Source: Pseudothauera rhizosphaerae
GTDB lineage: Bacteria > Pseudomonadota > Gammaproteobacteria > Burkholderiales > Rhodocyclaceae
Length of the DNA: 64,000 nt
Assembly (NCBI RefSeq): GCF_004801305.1
Contig: NZ_SSOD01000002.1
Location: 124,001-188,000 of the forward strand
Reading direction: 5' to 3'
Below the pieces are notes generated by a model, which saw only the letters and a list, made by a program, of their open reading frames with translations, was not told the origin of the DNA and ran no database searches. Within the stretch, counting starts at the first letter, position 1; each line of letters starts with the position of its first letter. This document shows positions 42,350-51,689 of the stretch, piece after piece. The position numbers were made by a program, and so were the translations under genes.

Positions 42350-44410
42350 ATGTACGGACTGAGATCCATCATCGAGCGCGGACGGGCGCAAGAGCTTGCA
42401 AACGGCGGGCGGGTGCGTGGCCCAGGCACCGGCACATCCGACAGCATCAAGGCCACGGTGCCGGAAGGAAGCTACATCATGCCGGCCGACAGCACCGCAC
42501 AGGTCGGGCTGGGTTTCGGGCTGCCGAAGCGGCCGACGAAGGCCAACCCGGACGACGCCCCGAAGTTGGGCCTTCGTCGCAATGGCGTGCCTGTGAACCT
42601 GAGCAACGGCGAGCATGCCTTGTCGCCCGAGCAGGTGCAGGACATCGGCGCCAAGGTACTCGATGCCGTCAGGGATGCCACCCACGTGCCGGCGCCGAAG
42701 CTTGGCCTCCGGCCATTCCTGGCCGATGGAGGGAAGGTGAAAGCGCAGGAGCGTGGTTTCGGTCTGCCCGGCTACAAACCGCCTGCGCCGGCCAAACAGA
42801 ACACGGATGGGTCGGGGTTCGGACTCAAGCGCCCCCCGCCGCAAGAACAGCCGAAGCTCGGGCTGCCCGACTATGCCACTGTCGCACGCTGGTTGAGCGA
42901 GAAGGACGAGAACGGCGCGAACCCGATTTGCGACCTGTACGCGCGCGCGAAGGAAGCCCAGGAGGCGAATGCGCCGAAGCTTGGCTTCGGTCCTACATCG
43001 GTGCTCGCCAGGACAAAGGCGGAACGCCAGTCGTTCGCCGATGGTGGTGCCGTCGAAGATGACCCTGAGCGCCGCCGGTTCGCGGGCGGTTTCGGCCAGC
43101 CGGCTACCGCACCATCTGCATCGAGGACGCCAAGTACCGAAGCGACCTCTACGCAGTCTGCTGGCGGTCTTCCTGGCTGGGCTGATCGCAACGTCCTGCC
43201 CGTCACGCGCAATGCGCTGGATACCGCCGCGCGGGACGCTGAGCAGCGCTGGCAGTCGGGCGACTACAGCGGCGCCATCGGCAGAACGGTGCGTGGCGCG
43301 GCAGAGACTGTCGGATCACTTCCGCTGGATGCCTATGAGTACGCTCGCCGCGGCGTTGAAGCGGTAGCCCCTGCGGCGCGCGGGCTGACTGCCGGCCTGG
43401 CCGGGGCGCCGTCTCCTGCACCCGCCACAGCCAGCAAAGCGGTGAGTGCCAGCCCGGCAGGCACGCAGCCTGCGACATCCGCGCCCGCCCGCGGCATCGC
43501 GCCGTTCAACGCTGCCGACCTGACCGATCAGCAGCGCAACACGGCCGGCGACATCTACCGCGAATCGTGGCAGCGCCAGGCGCCCGGCGGCCTGCGGCGT
43601 GCCGGTGGCGACGCGACAGCTCTCTACAACGCCGAGCAGCAGGTTCGAGGAACTGGCATCACGGCGCGCCGCGGCGCCAATGGTGTGATGGAGTTCTCCG
43701 GGACGGATGTAACGCGCTCGCCGGCCGGGGCATTCACGGAAGGCGTTGACCTGAACTCCGCCAACGAGAGGATGGCCCGCGCCAATGCAATTCGCGGCGA
43801 GACGACGGCGATCCGAGACCAGATCAACTTCAACGCCGGTGGCGGCGGGCTCTCGCGGCAGAAGACGAACGAGGAGATTGTCCGCGACATGCTCACCGGC
43901 CCGAGCCGGTCCGGGCGTCAGGTGGCCGCAGGGCTGATCCGTGGGCAGCAGGAAGATGCGCAGGCGATTGCGCGGCTCGGCCTGGACCAGGAGCGTGCGG
44001 CCGGCGAGGCGGAGACACGCGGTTTTCAGACGCAGCAGCAGCGCAACATCGCCGCGCTGCAGGACCGTATCGTCAATCCCAAGTCGGCGGCAGACGCCGC
44101 ACTGGCTTCGCGCTCACTCGCGGCGATTCAGGGGAAGGAGCCGCAGAACGCCCAGGTCATCTACAACGAGGAACTGATTAACCCGGCGCAGCCCATGGCC
44201 GGCACCCGCCGCGTGCCGATGATCCTGAACCGCGACGGCACCGCATCGGTGGTCACGCCGCGCGCGGCACCGAAGGCCTTGCCGAATGGCGTCAGCCGCG
44301 ACGCCGCGATCCAGTCGGCGCGCCGAGCTCTCGAAAGCGGCTACAACCGCGAAGCGGTCCTGGCCCGCCTCGGCGAGTACGGCCTGAGCTTCGAGGACAT
44401 CGCACGATGA
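42350..44410 (+). CDS. Phage-type protein with KLGL/GFGL repeats (686 residues)
   Basis: The N-terminus carries a block typical of phage structural or ejection proteins: LANGGRVRGPGTGTSDSIKA, VPEGSYIMPADSTAQVG and GVPVNLSNGEHALSPEQVQD. At least six short repeats follow within 220 residues: PKLGLRR, PKLGLRPF, RGFGLPGY, SGFGLKRP, PKLGLPDY, PKLGFGPT, plus FADGG words. The rest is Ala/Gly-rich and helical (AIRDQINFNAGGGGLSRQKT). It overlaps the 1971-residue gene by four bases, so the two are made together. Such proteins are commonly virion-associated; that role here is an inference. Start ATG 42350 with AGAGGAG upstream. Confidence 0.75.
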   Translation: MYGLRSIIERGRAQELANGGRVRGPGTGTSDSIKATVPEGSYIMPADSTAQVGLGFGLPKRPTKANPDDAPKLGLRRNGVPVNLSNGEHALSPEQVQDIGAKVLDAVRDATHVPAPKLGLRPFLADGGKVKAQERGFGLPGYKPPAPAKQNTDGSGFGLKRPPPQEQPKLGLPDYATVARWLSEKDENGANPICDLYARAKEAQEANAPKLGFGPTSVLARTKAERQSFADGGAVEDDPERRRFAGGFGQPATAPSASRTPSTEATSTQSAGGLPGWADRNVLPVTRNALDTAARDAEQRWQSGDYSGAIGRTVRGAAETVGSLPLDAYEYARRGVEAVAPAARGLTAGLAGAPSPAPATASKAVSASPAGTQPATSAPARGIAPFNAADLTDQQRNTAGDIYRESWQRQAPGGLRRAGGDATALYNAEQQVRGTGITARRGANGVMEFSGTDVTRSPAGAFTEGVDLNSANERMARANAIRGETTAIRDQINFNAGGGGLSRQKTNEEIVRDMLTGPSRSGRQVAAGLIRGQQEDAQAIARLGLDQERAAGEAETRGFQTQQQRNIAALQDRIVNPKSAADAALASRSLAAIQGKEPQNAQVIYNEELINPAQPMAGTRRVPMILNRDGTASVVTPRAAPKALPNGVSRDAAIQSARRALESGYNREAVLARLGEYGLSFEDIAR

Positions 44411-47400
44411 GCGCCGCCGACGACCTCTTCTCGGACTTGGCGCCGAGCCGTGCCGGGCGTACCGCGCCGCCTCCCGCGCCTTCTGCTGCGGACGATCTGT
44501 TCGCCGACCTTGCTCCCGGCCGGGGGGCCACAAGGGCAGGCGGGCAAACAGGGGCCGACGCACTGTTCGCCGATCTGGCCCCGCCCAAGCCGAAGCGCAA
44601 CGCTTTCGCCTACGCGAACGACTTCATGATCGACACCGCGAACGCCGCCGCCGGCCTGGCGAAGGCGGGTGTCGATCTGGTCGCGCCGGGCTCGGCGGCA
44701 TCGAAGGCCATCGGCGGCTTCATCGAGTCCGGCCAGCAATCGCAATCCGACTGGAAGAAGAAGCAGCGCGCCCAACTCGGCCAGCAGCTTGCCGGCGCCG
44801 AAGGCGAACTGGACAAGGCCGGCATCTACCTGAAACACGCCATCACGGAAGACCCGCTCGGCACGGTCGCGGAAGCCGCCGGCAACATCGGTCCCTTCGG
44901 CGTCGCCGGCAAGGCGCTGCAGGGGGCCAATGCTGCGGTACGGACCGGCGCCACCATGGGGCTGGCCGGTGGCCTGACGGCGGGCGAAGTGCGCGGCAAC
45001 ATCTTCGAGAAGATCGACAGCACACCGGATGCCGAGCTGCAGGCATCGAGCCCCGAGTATGCCCGCCTGCGGCAGACGATGACCGAGGCCGAGGCCAAGG
45101 CGGAGATGGGAGGCAGCTTCGGGCGGAATGCCCCCGAGATCCTGGCGGCCGGTGCCGTCGGCGCGCTCGGCGGGAAGTACGGCCTGGAAGGGATGGCGGC
45201 GCGCGTCGCACCGGCCCACGGCCGCATCGCGAATGCCGCCATCGGCGTGCTGGATGAAGGTTCGCAAGGGGCCGTCGAGCAACTGGCCTCGAACGTCGGC
45301 GTGCGCCGCGCGCTGCCCGACCAGCCCCTCACGGAGGACGTGGCCCTCAACGCCGCAGCCGAGGGCATCCTTGGCCTTGCTGGCGCTGCGGTGGGGCCGA
45401 CGCGCGGCGCACAGCCCGCGCAGTTGCCGGGAGAGGATTTCGATGTCGAGGCCGCGCTTGCACAGACCCTGCCGCCGTCCCGGCAGATGGGTCTGGACCC
45501 GAACGCCGGCCCGATCTCCGCCGCCGCGGCGCTCGCTGTCGATAGCGGCGCTGCTGCGCCTGCCGTCGAGCCGATGGCCGTCGGCACCATCCCCGACACG
45601 GCACCAGCCGGGACTGACAGCGAAGGCGGCGAAGCCGATGTGCTGCCGACGCCGGACTTCGGCGAGTTCGCCGCCTTCACGCCCAACCAGTCGCCCGTCC
45701 CGCTGGAGAACGCCCAGCGCCTGGCCGGCGGAACACCGGTCGCGGTCGTGCCGAACGTGGATGGCACCGGCTTCGGGATTGCGCCGGTCGATGCACTGAC
45801 GCCCGAGCAGCGCACCGCCGTGGCGCGCTTCCAGCCACGCCCACAGCCGGCCATCCAGCGCATGAGTATCCCGCTCGGCACGATGGATGCGGCGCAGCGG
45901 GTTGCAGCGAGAAACCGCGAGCGCTCCGGCGGTGAGTGGGTGGCGATACCGCATCCGCGGCAGGAAGGCCGATTCGTGGCCGCGCTGGTGGCGCCGGATC
46001 AAGCACCCGTCAGGAACGAAGCCCCGGCCGTTGCCGGCGCTGCGCCGGCAGCTGGCGCCATCGGTCCAGGAAACGCCGACGGCCTCTTCGCCGACCTCGC
46101 CCCGCCAGCCACCCGCTGGGCCGCCATGACCCCGGCCGAGCGCCAGGCGGTGGTCGACCGCGCCGGGCTCAACCCGGTGCAGCGCAGGAACGTGCCGGGC
46201 ATCCCCTGGACGGTGCTGAACGCTGGCCTGCGGGACCGGCTGGCGCAGGCGATGCAGACGGCAGCCCCCGTCGCCACCGGCAACCCGACGGCGGACAGCC
46301 TGTTCGTTGATCTGGCACCCGCCGCGGCACCGAGTACGGCTGCACCCGCACCGCAGGTGCAGCGCACGCAAGCAGCGCCCGCGAACATCAGCCGCCAGTG
46401 GGATGCCATGCCGGTCGATCAGCGCCAGGCGTTGGCCGCCCGCACCGGCTGGACCACGAAGACGGGCGAACCCAACGTGCTCGCCAAGCGGGCGGCGACG
46501 AAGGCGTGGGCGGACCTGAGCGAAGCAGTACGCGGGCGGCTGACGGCCGTGCTTGCCCCTGCACCGGAAGCGATGCCCGGCACCCGCACCCAGCCCGACC
46601 AGGCCACCCAGCAGGAGGCCCCCGATGCCCAGCCCGACCCTTACCGCACCATCGACACCCGCGCGGACACGACCGACGCCCAGCGCGACACCGGACGTGC
46701 TGCGCTCCGAGACCTTCGCCGACGGATCATCAGTGCGCGTACTGCCCGATCGCCTCATCCTGACGGAAGCCCAATCGCCGTACTCGGCTCGGCCCTCTAC
46801 GAAGGTTTCGTAGTAGGCCGCGCCAACCAACTGACCGGCTTGCGCATCGACAGCCCGGCCGACCTGGCGAGCCTCGCCCAGGTCTATCGCGATCCGCGCT
46901 TCGAGACCTTCCGCGCCTTCTACGTGAAGGACGGCCGCATCGTCGGCGAGACCGGCCTGACCTCGCGCATGCCGGCGGCCGTTGCCCTTCCACGTGCGGA
47001 CGTGTTCGACGCGGACATCCGCGCGAACATGACCCGCTTCGATGCGGACGGCTTCTACGTCCTGCACAACCACCCCTCGGGCTATGCCCGCCCTTCGTCG
47101 GCGGACATCCGCATCACGGAGAGCATCTTCCGCGCCCACCCGGGAGCCTTCCGCGGCCACGTCGTCATCGACCACAACGAGTACGCGGTCATCCGCCGCC
47201 TGGATGACGTGGAAGTTGTGAAGGCCCCGGAACTCGCCGGCATCGACTTCAAGAGCCGGCCCGAACTCGAACACGAACTGTTGGGCGTGAAGCTCTCCGG
47301 CCCCAAGGACGTGGCGATGATCGGCAAGATTCTGCAGGTACCCAACGGCCACGCGACCATCATCACCACCGACGCCAAGGGACGCGTGCAGTTGCTGGTG

Positions 47401-50322
47401 GACCTGCCGGCCGCGCTGCTGAAGGACGCCACGCAGAAGGGAATCACCCGGCTGAAGGCTGTTGTGCGCCGGGCGGCGCGAGAGACCGGCAGCGGTGGCC
47501 GCCGCTTCCTGGTGCTGCCCGAGGACGGCGAGGTCAGCGACTTCGTGACCCTGATGCAGGAAGGCGTTTTCTCCGACGTGGTGCAGGCGGACGGCTTTTC
47601 CCTGATGGATGCCGGCGTGCTGGCCGGGCCTGATTTCATGAAGGGCCGCCTCAAGTCCATGCCGGTGCGCGAAGAGGGCACGCCCTACGCCGACAGCCCG
47701 GCTCCGCCGCGTCTCACCCCTGCCGAATGGGCCGCCCACGCCCTGCGCACGAACCGCGGCTGGGCACTCGGTGCACTGACCCGCGACCAGATCACCGACA
47801 TCTGGGGCAAGACCATGCCCGGCGTGCGCCGCTTCGATGAAGTCGTGCGGCAGATGGACACCGTGCGCCAGCGCAACGCCGAGCGCGCCGACGCCCTGAT
47901 CGAGCGCTGGCGGCAGTTGCCGTCCACGGTCTCGGATCGTATGTCCGACCTCATGCACCGGGCGACGCTGGCGAAGTACGACCCGGCGGAACACAAGGAC
48001 AGTCTCCTGCCACCTGGCGAGCTGCAGGACATGCAGAAGCTGTGGGACAGCCTGCCCGAGGCCGCCAAGACGCTGTATCGGGACGTGCGCAACACCTACC
48101 GCGACACGTTGTTGGCGATCCGCGACGGCCTCGCGGACCGGGCCGAGAACGCCGGCACGAACGGCGCCCGGGTAGCCGCGCAAATCCGCCTGGAGTTCGA
48201 CAACTACCTCAAGGACGGCCCCTACTTCCCGCTGGCGCGCTTCGGCGACCTGGTGCTGATCGCCGACAAGGGCAAGGAGCGCATGGTCGAGACCTACGAA
48301 TCGAGCGCCCAGCGCGAGCTGCGCATGCGCCAACTTCGCCTGGCCGGCTGGACGGTGAAGGCCACCAGCAAGGCGCAGTACTCGGCCACGCGCGACGGTG
48401 CGGCCGGCCAGTTCATCGGCGACGTACTGGAGAAGATCAACGCCCTGGACCTGCCGGCCACGCAGAAAGCCAACCTCATGGACAACCTGAACCAGTTGGC
48501 AATCGGCACCCTGCCGGATGCGAGCTACCGCCGGCACTTCCGCCACCGGAAGGGCGTGCCCGGCTTCTCGAACGACGCCATGCGCGCCTTCGCGGCGAGC
48601 ATGCAGCACGCCGGGCACCACATCGCCAAGATTCGACACGCGCACGAACTCTCCCTGCTGCTCGACGAGATGCAGAAGAACCTCCGCGACGCGGGCGGCA
48701 ACGTCGATGTGACCGCGCAGCAGCAGGTGGTCAATGAACTCTCCCGCCGGCTGGACGCCATGCTGAGCCCGAACACCCATCCGGTGGCTGCCGCAGCCGG
48801 GCAAGTGGGCTTCGTGATGTCGCTGGGCGGATCGGTGGCGAGCGGCATCGTGAACATGACTCAGACGCCGTTCGTGACCTTCCCGTGGCTTGGTGCCAAG
48901 TACGGCTTCGGCAAGGCCAGCGCGGCGCTCACGAAGGCTAGCCGCGACTACTTCGGCGGCAAGTGGGAGAAGTGGTCAGGCTTCGTGATGGCGGGCAATC
49001 CCAAGCTCACCGCCGACGAACAGCAGGCCATCCGTGAGTTGGAGAACATGGGGCTCATCAACCTCACCCAGGCCCACGACCTGGCCGGCACGGCGAACAC
49101 CGACAGCACGGTGAGCAAGCGCGCCTTCGCGATCAACCGGGCCATGAAAATCATCGGCTGGACCTTCCACGTGCCGGAGGTCTTCAACCGGCAGGCCTCG
49201 GCGCTGGCCGCCTACCGGCTCGCACGTGACAACGGCCGGGACCATGCCGGCGCCGTGGAAGCCGCACGCGGGGCGCTGATCCGCACGCACTTCGACTACT
49301 CGGCCTCGAACCGCGCGCGCTTCATGCAGGGCAATTTCACGCGCGTCATCACGATGTTCAGGCAGTACAGCCAGCAGATGACCTACCTGCTGTGGCGGAA
49401 CGCCTACCAGGCGCTGAAGGGCGAAAGCCAGGAGGTGAAGCGGGAGGCGCGCCGGATGCTGCTGGGCGTGGCGGCGATGCACTTCACCGCCGCCGGCACG
49501 CTGGGCTTGCCGCTGGGCGTCTTCGGTATCTCGCCGCTGCTGGCATTGCTCTCGATGGGCATGGGCGACGAGGACGACCCGTGGGACTGGGAAACCGAGT
49601 ACCGGAAGATGCTGGCCGATGTGTTCGGCGTGGAAGCGGGCGAAGCCATCGCGCACGGCCCGCTGCGCATGCTGCTCAACGTCGACATGGCTTCCCGCGT
49701 CGGGCTCGGGGATCTGTGGATTCGCCCGCCGGCCAAGGAAGCCGAAGGCCGCGATCTGGTGGAAGCCTGGATGCTCACCCTGCTCGGCCCGGTGGCGGGC
49801 TACGCCGGCCAGATGGGCACGGCCGCCCAGGCCTTCGACGAAGGCAAGTTCGCCCGTGGCGTGGAAGCCATGATGCCCAAGTTCGTCAGCGCCCCGCTGA
49901 AGGCCTATCGGTTCAGCGACGAGGGTGTGCGGTCCTGGCGCGGTGACGACCTCGGCATCGACCTGACGCCGGCCGAGATTGTGGGGGCAGCGCTGGGCTT
50001 CCAGCCGTCGCGCATGGCCGAGATGTACGAGGGCCGCAGCGCGGTGAAGGGGCGCGAAGCCCGGCTGCAGGATCGGCGCTCGGAGATCCTGAACATGTGG
50101 GTGGCGGCGAACATGGCCGGCGACAACGCGGCGATGACTGAAGCCGTGCAGGCGGCACAGCGCTTCAGCCGCCAGAATCCCGAATTCGCGCTCGGCCCCA
50201 CCCACTTCCAACAGGCCTATCGCGCCAAGATGCGCAATGCTGCACAGATCAAGGATGGCATCTACCTCACCCGTAAACGTGAAGGGCTACGCGAGGAAGG
50301 CGCCTTCGCGAATGTGCACTGA
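44407..50322 (+). CDS. Giant polyvalent protein: JAB-type protease motif and PLxRFG motif (1971 residues)
   Basis: One uninterrupted chain. Residues 1-640 are low-complexity with five copies of LF(S/A/V)DLAP (residues 7-13, 31-37, 53-59, 560-566, 632-638). Two related units follow the last copies: RWAAMTPAERQAVVDRAGLN and RQWDAMPVDQRQALAARTGW. A RadC/JAB-like metalloprotease motif lies near 860-905, with the metal-binding HNHPSG at 887-892 followed by PSSADI, and a candidate Glu in VGETGLTSR. The PLxRFG motif (PLARFG, 1275-1280) marks phage polyvalent proteins. A hydrophobic segment begins near 1684 (MLLGVAAMHFTAAGTLGLPL). Known relatives are delivered with phage DNA or into recipients of conjugation. 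Its substrates are unknown. Confidence 0.85.
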   Translation: MSAADDLFSDLAPSRAGRTAPPPAPSAADDLFADLAPGRGATRAGGQTGADALFADLAPPKPKRNAFAYANDFMIDTANAAAGLAKAGVDLVAPGSAASKAIGGFIESGQQSQSDWKKKQRAQLGQQLAGAEGELDKAGIYLKHAITEDPLGTVAEAAGNIGPFGVAGKALQGANAAVRTGATMGLAGGLTAGEVRGNIFEKIDSTPDAELQASSPEYARLRQTMTEAEAKAEMGGSFGRNAPEILAAGAVGALGGKYGLEGMAARVAPAHGRIANAAIGVLDEGSQGAVEQLASNVGVRRALPDQPLTEDVALNAAAEGILGLAGAAVGPTRGAQPAQLPGEDFDVEAALAQTLPPSRQMGLDPNAGPISAAAALAVDSGAAAPAVEPMAVGTIPDTAPAGTDSEGGEADVLPTPDFGEFAAFTPNQSPVPLENAQRLAGGTPVAVVPNVDGTGFGIAPVDALTPEQRTAVARFQPRPQPAIQRMSIPLGTMDAAQRVAARNRERSGGEWVAIPHPRQEGRFVAALVAPDQAPVRNEAPAVAGAAPAAGAIGPGNADGLFADLAPPATRWAAMTPAERQAVVDRAGLNPVQRRNVPGIPWTVLNAGLRDRLAQAMQTAAPVATGNPTADSLFVDLAPAAAPSTAAPAPQVQRTQAAPANISRQWDAMPVDQRQALAARTGWTTKTGEPNVLAKRAATKAWADLSEAVRGRLTAVLAPAPEAMPGTRTQPDQATQQEAPDAQPDPYRTIDTRADTTDAQRDTGRAALRDLRRRIISARTARSPHPDGSPIAVLGSALYEGFVVGRANQLTGLRIDSPADLASLAQVYRDPRFETFRAFYVKDGRIVGETGLTSRMPAAVALPRADVFDADIRANMTRFDADGFYVLHNHPSGYARPSSADIRITESIFRAHPGAFRGHVVIDHNEYAVIRRLDDVEVVKAPELAGIDFKSRPELEHELLGVKLSGPKDVAMIGKILQVPNGHATIITTDAKGRVQLLVDLPAALLKDATQKGITRLKAVVRRAARETGSGGRRFLVLPEDGEVSDFVTLMQEGVFSDVVQADGFSLMDAGVLAGPDFMKGRLKSMPVREEGTPYADSPAPPRLTPAEWAAHALRTNRGWALGALTRDQITDIWGKTMPGVRRFDEVVRQMDTVRQRNAERADALIERWRQLPSTVSDRMSDLMHRATLAKYDPAEHKDSLLPPGELQDMQKLWDSLPEAAKTLYRDVRNTYRDTLLAIRDGLADRAENAGTNGARVAAQIRLEFDNYLKDGPYFPLARFGDLVLIADKGKERMVETYESSAQRELRMRQLRLAGWTVKATSKAQYSATRDGAAGQFIGDVLEKINALDLPATQKANLMDNLNQLAIGTLPDASYRRHFRHRKGVPGFSNDAMRAFAASMQHAGHHIAKIRHAHELSLLLDEMQKNLRDAGGNVDVTAQQQVVNELSRRLDAMLSPNTHPVAAAAGQVGFVMSLGGSVASGIVNMTQTPFVTFPWLGAKYGFGKASAALTKASRDYFGGKWEKWSGFVMAGNPKLTADEQQAIRELENMGLINLTQAHDLAGTANTDSTVSKRAFAINRAMKIIGWTFHVPEVFNRQASALAAYRLARDNGRDHAGAVEAARGALIRTHFDYSASNRARFMQGNFTRVITMFRQYSQQMTYLLWRNAYQALKGESQEVKREARRMLLGVAAMHFTAAGTLGLPLGVFGISPLLALLSMGMGDEDDPWDWETEYRKMLADVFGVEAGEAIAHGPLRMLLNVDMASRVGLGDLWIRPPAKEAEGRDLVEAWMLTLLGPVAGYAGQMGTAAQAFDEGKFARGVEAMMPKFVSAPLKAYRFSDEGVRSWRGDDLGIDLTPAEIVGAALGFQPSRMAEMYEGRSAVKGREARLQDRRSEILNMWVAANMAGDNAAMTEAVQAAQRFSRQNPEFALGPTHFQQAYRAKMRNAAQIKDGIYLTRKREGLREEGAFANVH

Positions 50323-50340
50323 CTCTGCTGAGAAAACCAC

Positions 50341-50826
50341 ATGACACGAGAAACCAAAGCAAGGAGGGGGCGGCCTACCGCCTACCGCGAAGAGTGCGCC
50401 GAGCAGGCGCGCAAGCTCTGCCGGCTCGGCGCGACCGACGTGGAATTGGCGGACTTCTTCGAAGTGAATGCACGGACTATCAACCGTTGGAAGGCCGAGC
50501 ATCAGGAATTTTGTCAGTCCCTAAAGGCGGGCAAGGCCGCCGCTGATGCCGAGGTGGCTGATCGGCTCTATCAGCGCGCCCTTGGATACTCGCATCCGGC
50601 CGTCAAGATCATGAGCATCGCCAACCAGGTGGTGCGTGAGGACTACACAGAGCACTACCCACCGGATACCACGGCGGCAATCTTCTGGCTCAAGAACCGT
50701 CGCCCAGACCTGTGGCGTGACCGCATCGACAATACGCACTCGGGTCCGAATGGTGGCCCGATTCAGGCGCGCATTACGGTTGAGTTCGTGAGGACTTCCA
50801 AGCACGAGGACAACGGCGCGATTTGA
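50341..50826 (+). CDS. terS: Small terminase subunit-like protein (TerS)
   Basis: 161 residues. N-terminal helix-turn-helix: RRGRPTAYREECAEQARKLC, GATDVELADFFEVNARTINR, followed by KAGKAAADAEVADRLYQRAL and the family motif HYPPDTTAAIFWLKNRRPDL and WRDRI. This is a common podovirus/siphovirus TerS type. TerS recognises the pac or cos site and loads the large terminase. No large terminase gene follows; instead there is a 275-base repeat-rich spacer. An orphan TerS is characteristic of PICI satellites. Confidence 0.83.
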   Translation: MTRETKARRGRPTAYREECAEQARKLCRLGATDVELADFFEVNARTINRWKAEHQEFCQSLKAGKAAADAEVADRLYQRALGYSHPAVKIMSIANQVVREDYTEHYPPDTTAAIFWLKNRRPDLWRDRIDNTHSGPNGGPIQARITVEFVRTSKHEDNGAI

Positions 50827-51101
50827 AACCTTGGCTAGCGCTGCCCTGAGATACCCGAAACTATCGGGTATGTGGAGCTGGTTGCGGTAGGTACGCACAG
50901 ACCGCCAAAGCCGATGAACTGGTTTCCAAGTCTGAGGTTTCCAGGCGAGTTTCCAAGGAAACCGCGTCGTGAGAACACTGGTACGCACCCTGGTACGCAG
51001 GCCGGTACGCACGAAATTCACGTAGACCACCCCTCTGCGGTCCCGCCAAGATACCCGGAATCACGGGTATGTAAGCGCACGAATCGGCGGCGTGTTTCTA
51101 C
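50827..51101. promoter_or_regulatory. Repeat-rich spacer next to terS (candidate packaging or replication site)
   Basis: 275 bases with no gene. Palindrome ATACCCGA-N5-TCGGGTAT at 50851-50871 and its near copy ATACCCG-N6-CGGGTAT at 51051-51070 bracket two families of direct repeats: GTTTCCA(A/G)G at 50922-50930, 50937-50945 and 50949-50957, and GGTACGCA at 50890, 50980, 50992 and 51004. It separates the plus-strand TerS from the minus-strand toxin-antitoxin genes. A pac/cos site for TerS, an origin or a repressor region would each fit. Confidence 0.5.
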
Positions 51102-51353
51102 TCACCCGGCCAGCGCCCGCAGTACGTGTTCCGGATCGTTGTGGATGGCGCGCAGTAGCGCCTTGGCCGGGCCGGTGGGTTCGCGGCGCCCTTGCTCCCA
51201 GTTGCGCAGGAGGCCCACCTGCACATCGATCACCCTGGCAAACCGTGCCTGCGACAGCCCGGTGGCCTTGCGGATTTCCTTGACCTGCAGCGCATCGACG
51301 GCGAACTCGCGGGACGGCTGACGCTCGCCGCGGCGGATTTCGTCCATCGTCAT
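51102..51353 (-). CDS. Helix-turn-helix antitoxin-like regulator
   Basis: About 83 residues from an ATG at 51353 with a GGGGG site just upstream; a GTG at 51362 is possible. The XRE-type helix-turn-helix ALQVKEIRKATGLSQARFAR ... VGLLRNWEQGRREPTGPAKA resembles antitoxins paired with RelE-like toxins (NadS/HigA type). No second toxin gene is adjacent, so it may be an orphan or a regulator of the module upstream. It lies 12 bases after the antitoxin gene. Confidence 0.75.
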   Translation of the reverse strand: MTMDEIRRGERQPSREFAVDALQVKEIRKATGLSQARFARVIDVQVGLLRNWEQGRREPTGPAKALLRAIHNDPEHVLRALAG

Positions 51354-51365
51354 TGCCCCCACGTT

Positions 51366-51686
51366 CTACGCATGGGCGCGCTCGCCATGCACCGGCACCG
51401 CGACCAGCTTCACGCCCAGGGCCGCGCACACGCGGCTGATAGTCTCGAAACGCGGCTGGCTGGTGGGGCGCAGCGCCTTGTACAACGCCTCGCGTGTGAT
51501 GCCCGAAGCCTTGGCGATGTCGGACATGCCGCGGGCGCGCGCCACCGTGCCGAGCGCGTCGGCAAGCGCCGCGGGGTCGTTCTCTTCCAGCACGATGGTC
51601 AGGTATTCGGCGATGGCCTGTTCGTCCGGCAGATGCTCGGCCATGTCGAATTCGGGCAGTTCGGAAACCTTGATCTTCCTGGTCAT
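51366..51686 (-). CDS. Type II antitoxin, HI1420/HigA-like
   Basis: 106 residues: the N-terminal part binds the toxin (VSELPEFDMAEHLPDEQAIA, EYLTIVLEENDPAALADALG), followed by an XRE helix-turn-helix (GMSDIAKASGITREALYKAL). This is the addiction-module antidote pattern, encoded three bases after the toxin gene. It probably represses its own promoter through the palindrome at 51995-52012. Confidence 0.87.
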   Translation of the reverse strand: MTRKIKVSELPEFDMAEHLPDEQAIAEYLTIVLEENDPAALADALGTVARARGMSDIAKASGITREALYKALRPTSQPRFETISRVCAALGVKLVAVPVHGERAHA

Positions 51687-51689
51687 GGT

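Noticed and set aside
44341-48804. A 1487-codon open frame on the minus strand opposite the giant protein
   Set aside because: Long antisense frames are expected in GC-rich coding DNA. It has no recognisable motif, no ribosome site and a composition typical of a shadow, while the plus-strand frame has phage-protein motifs.
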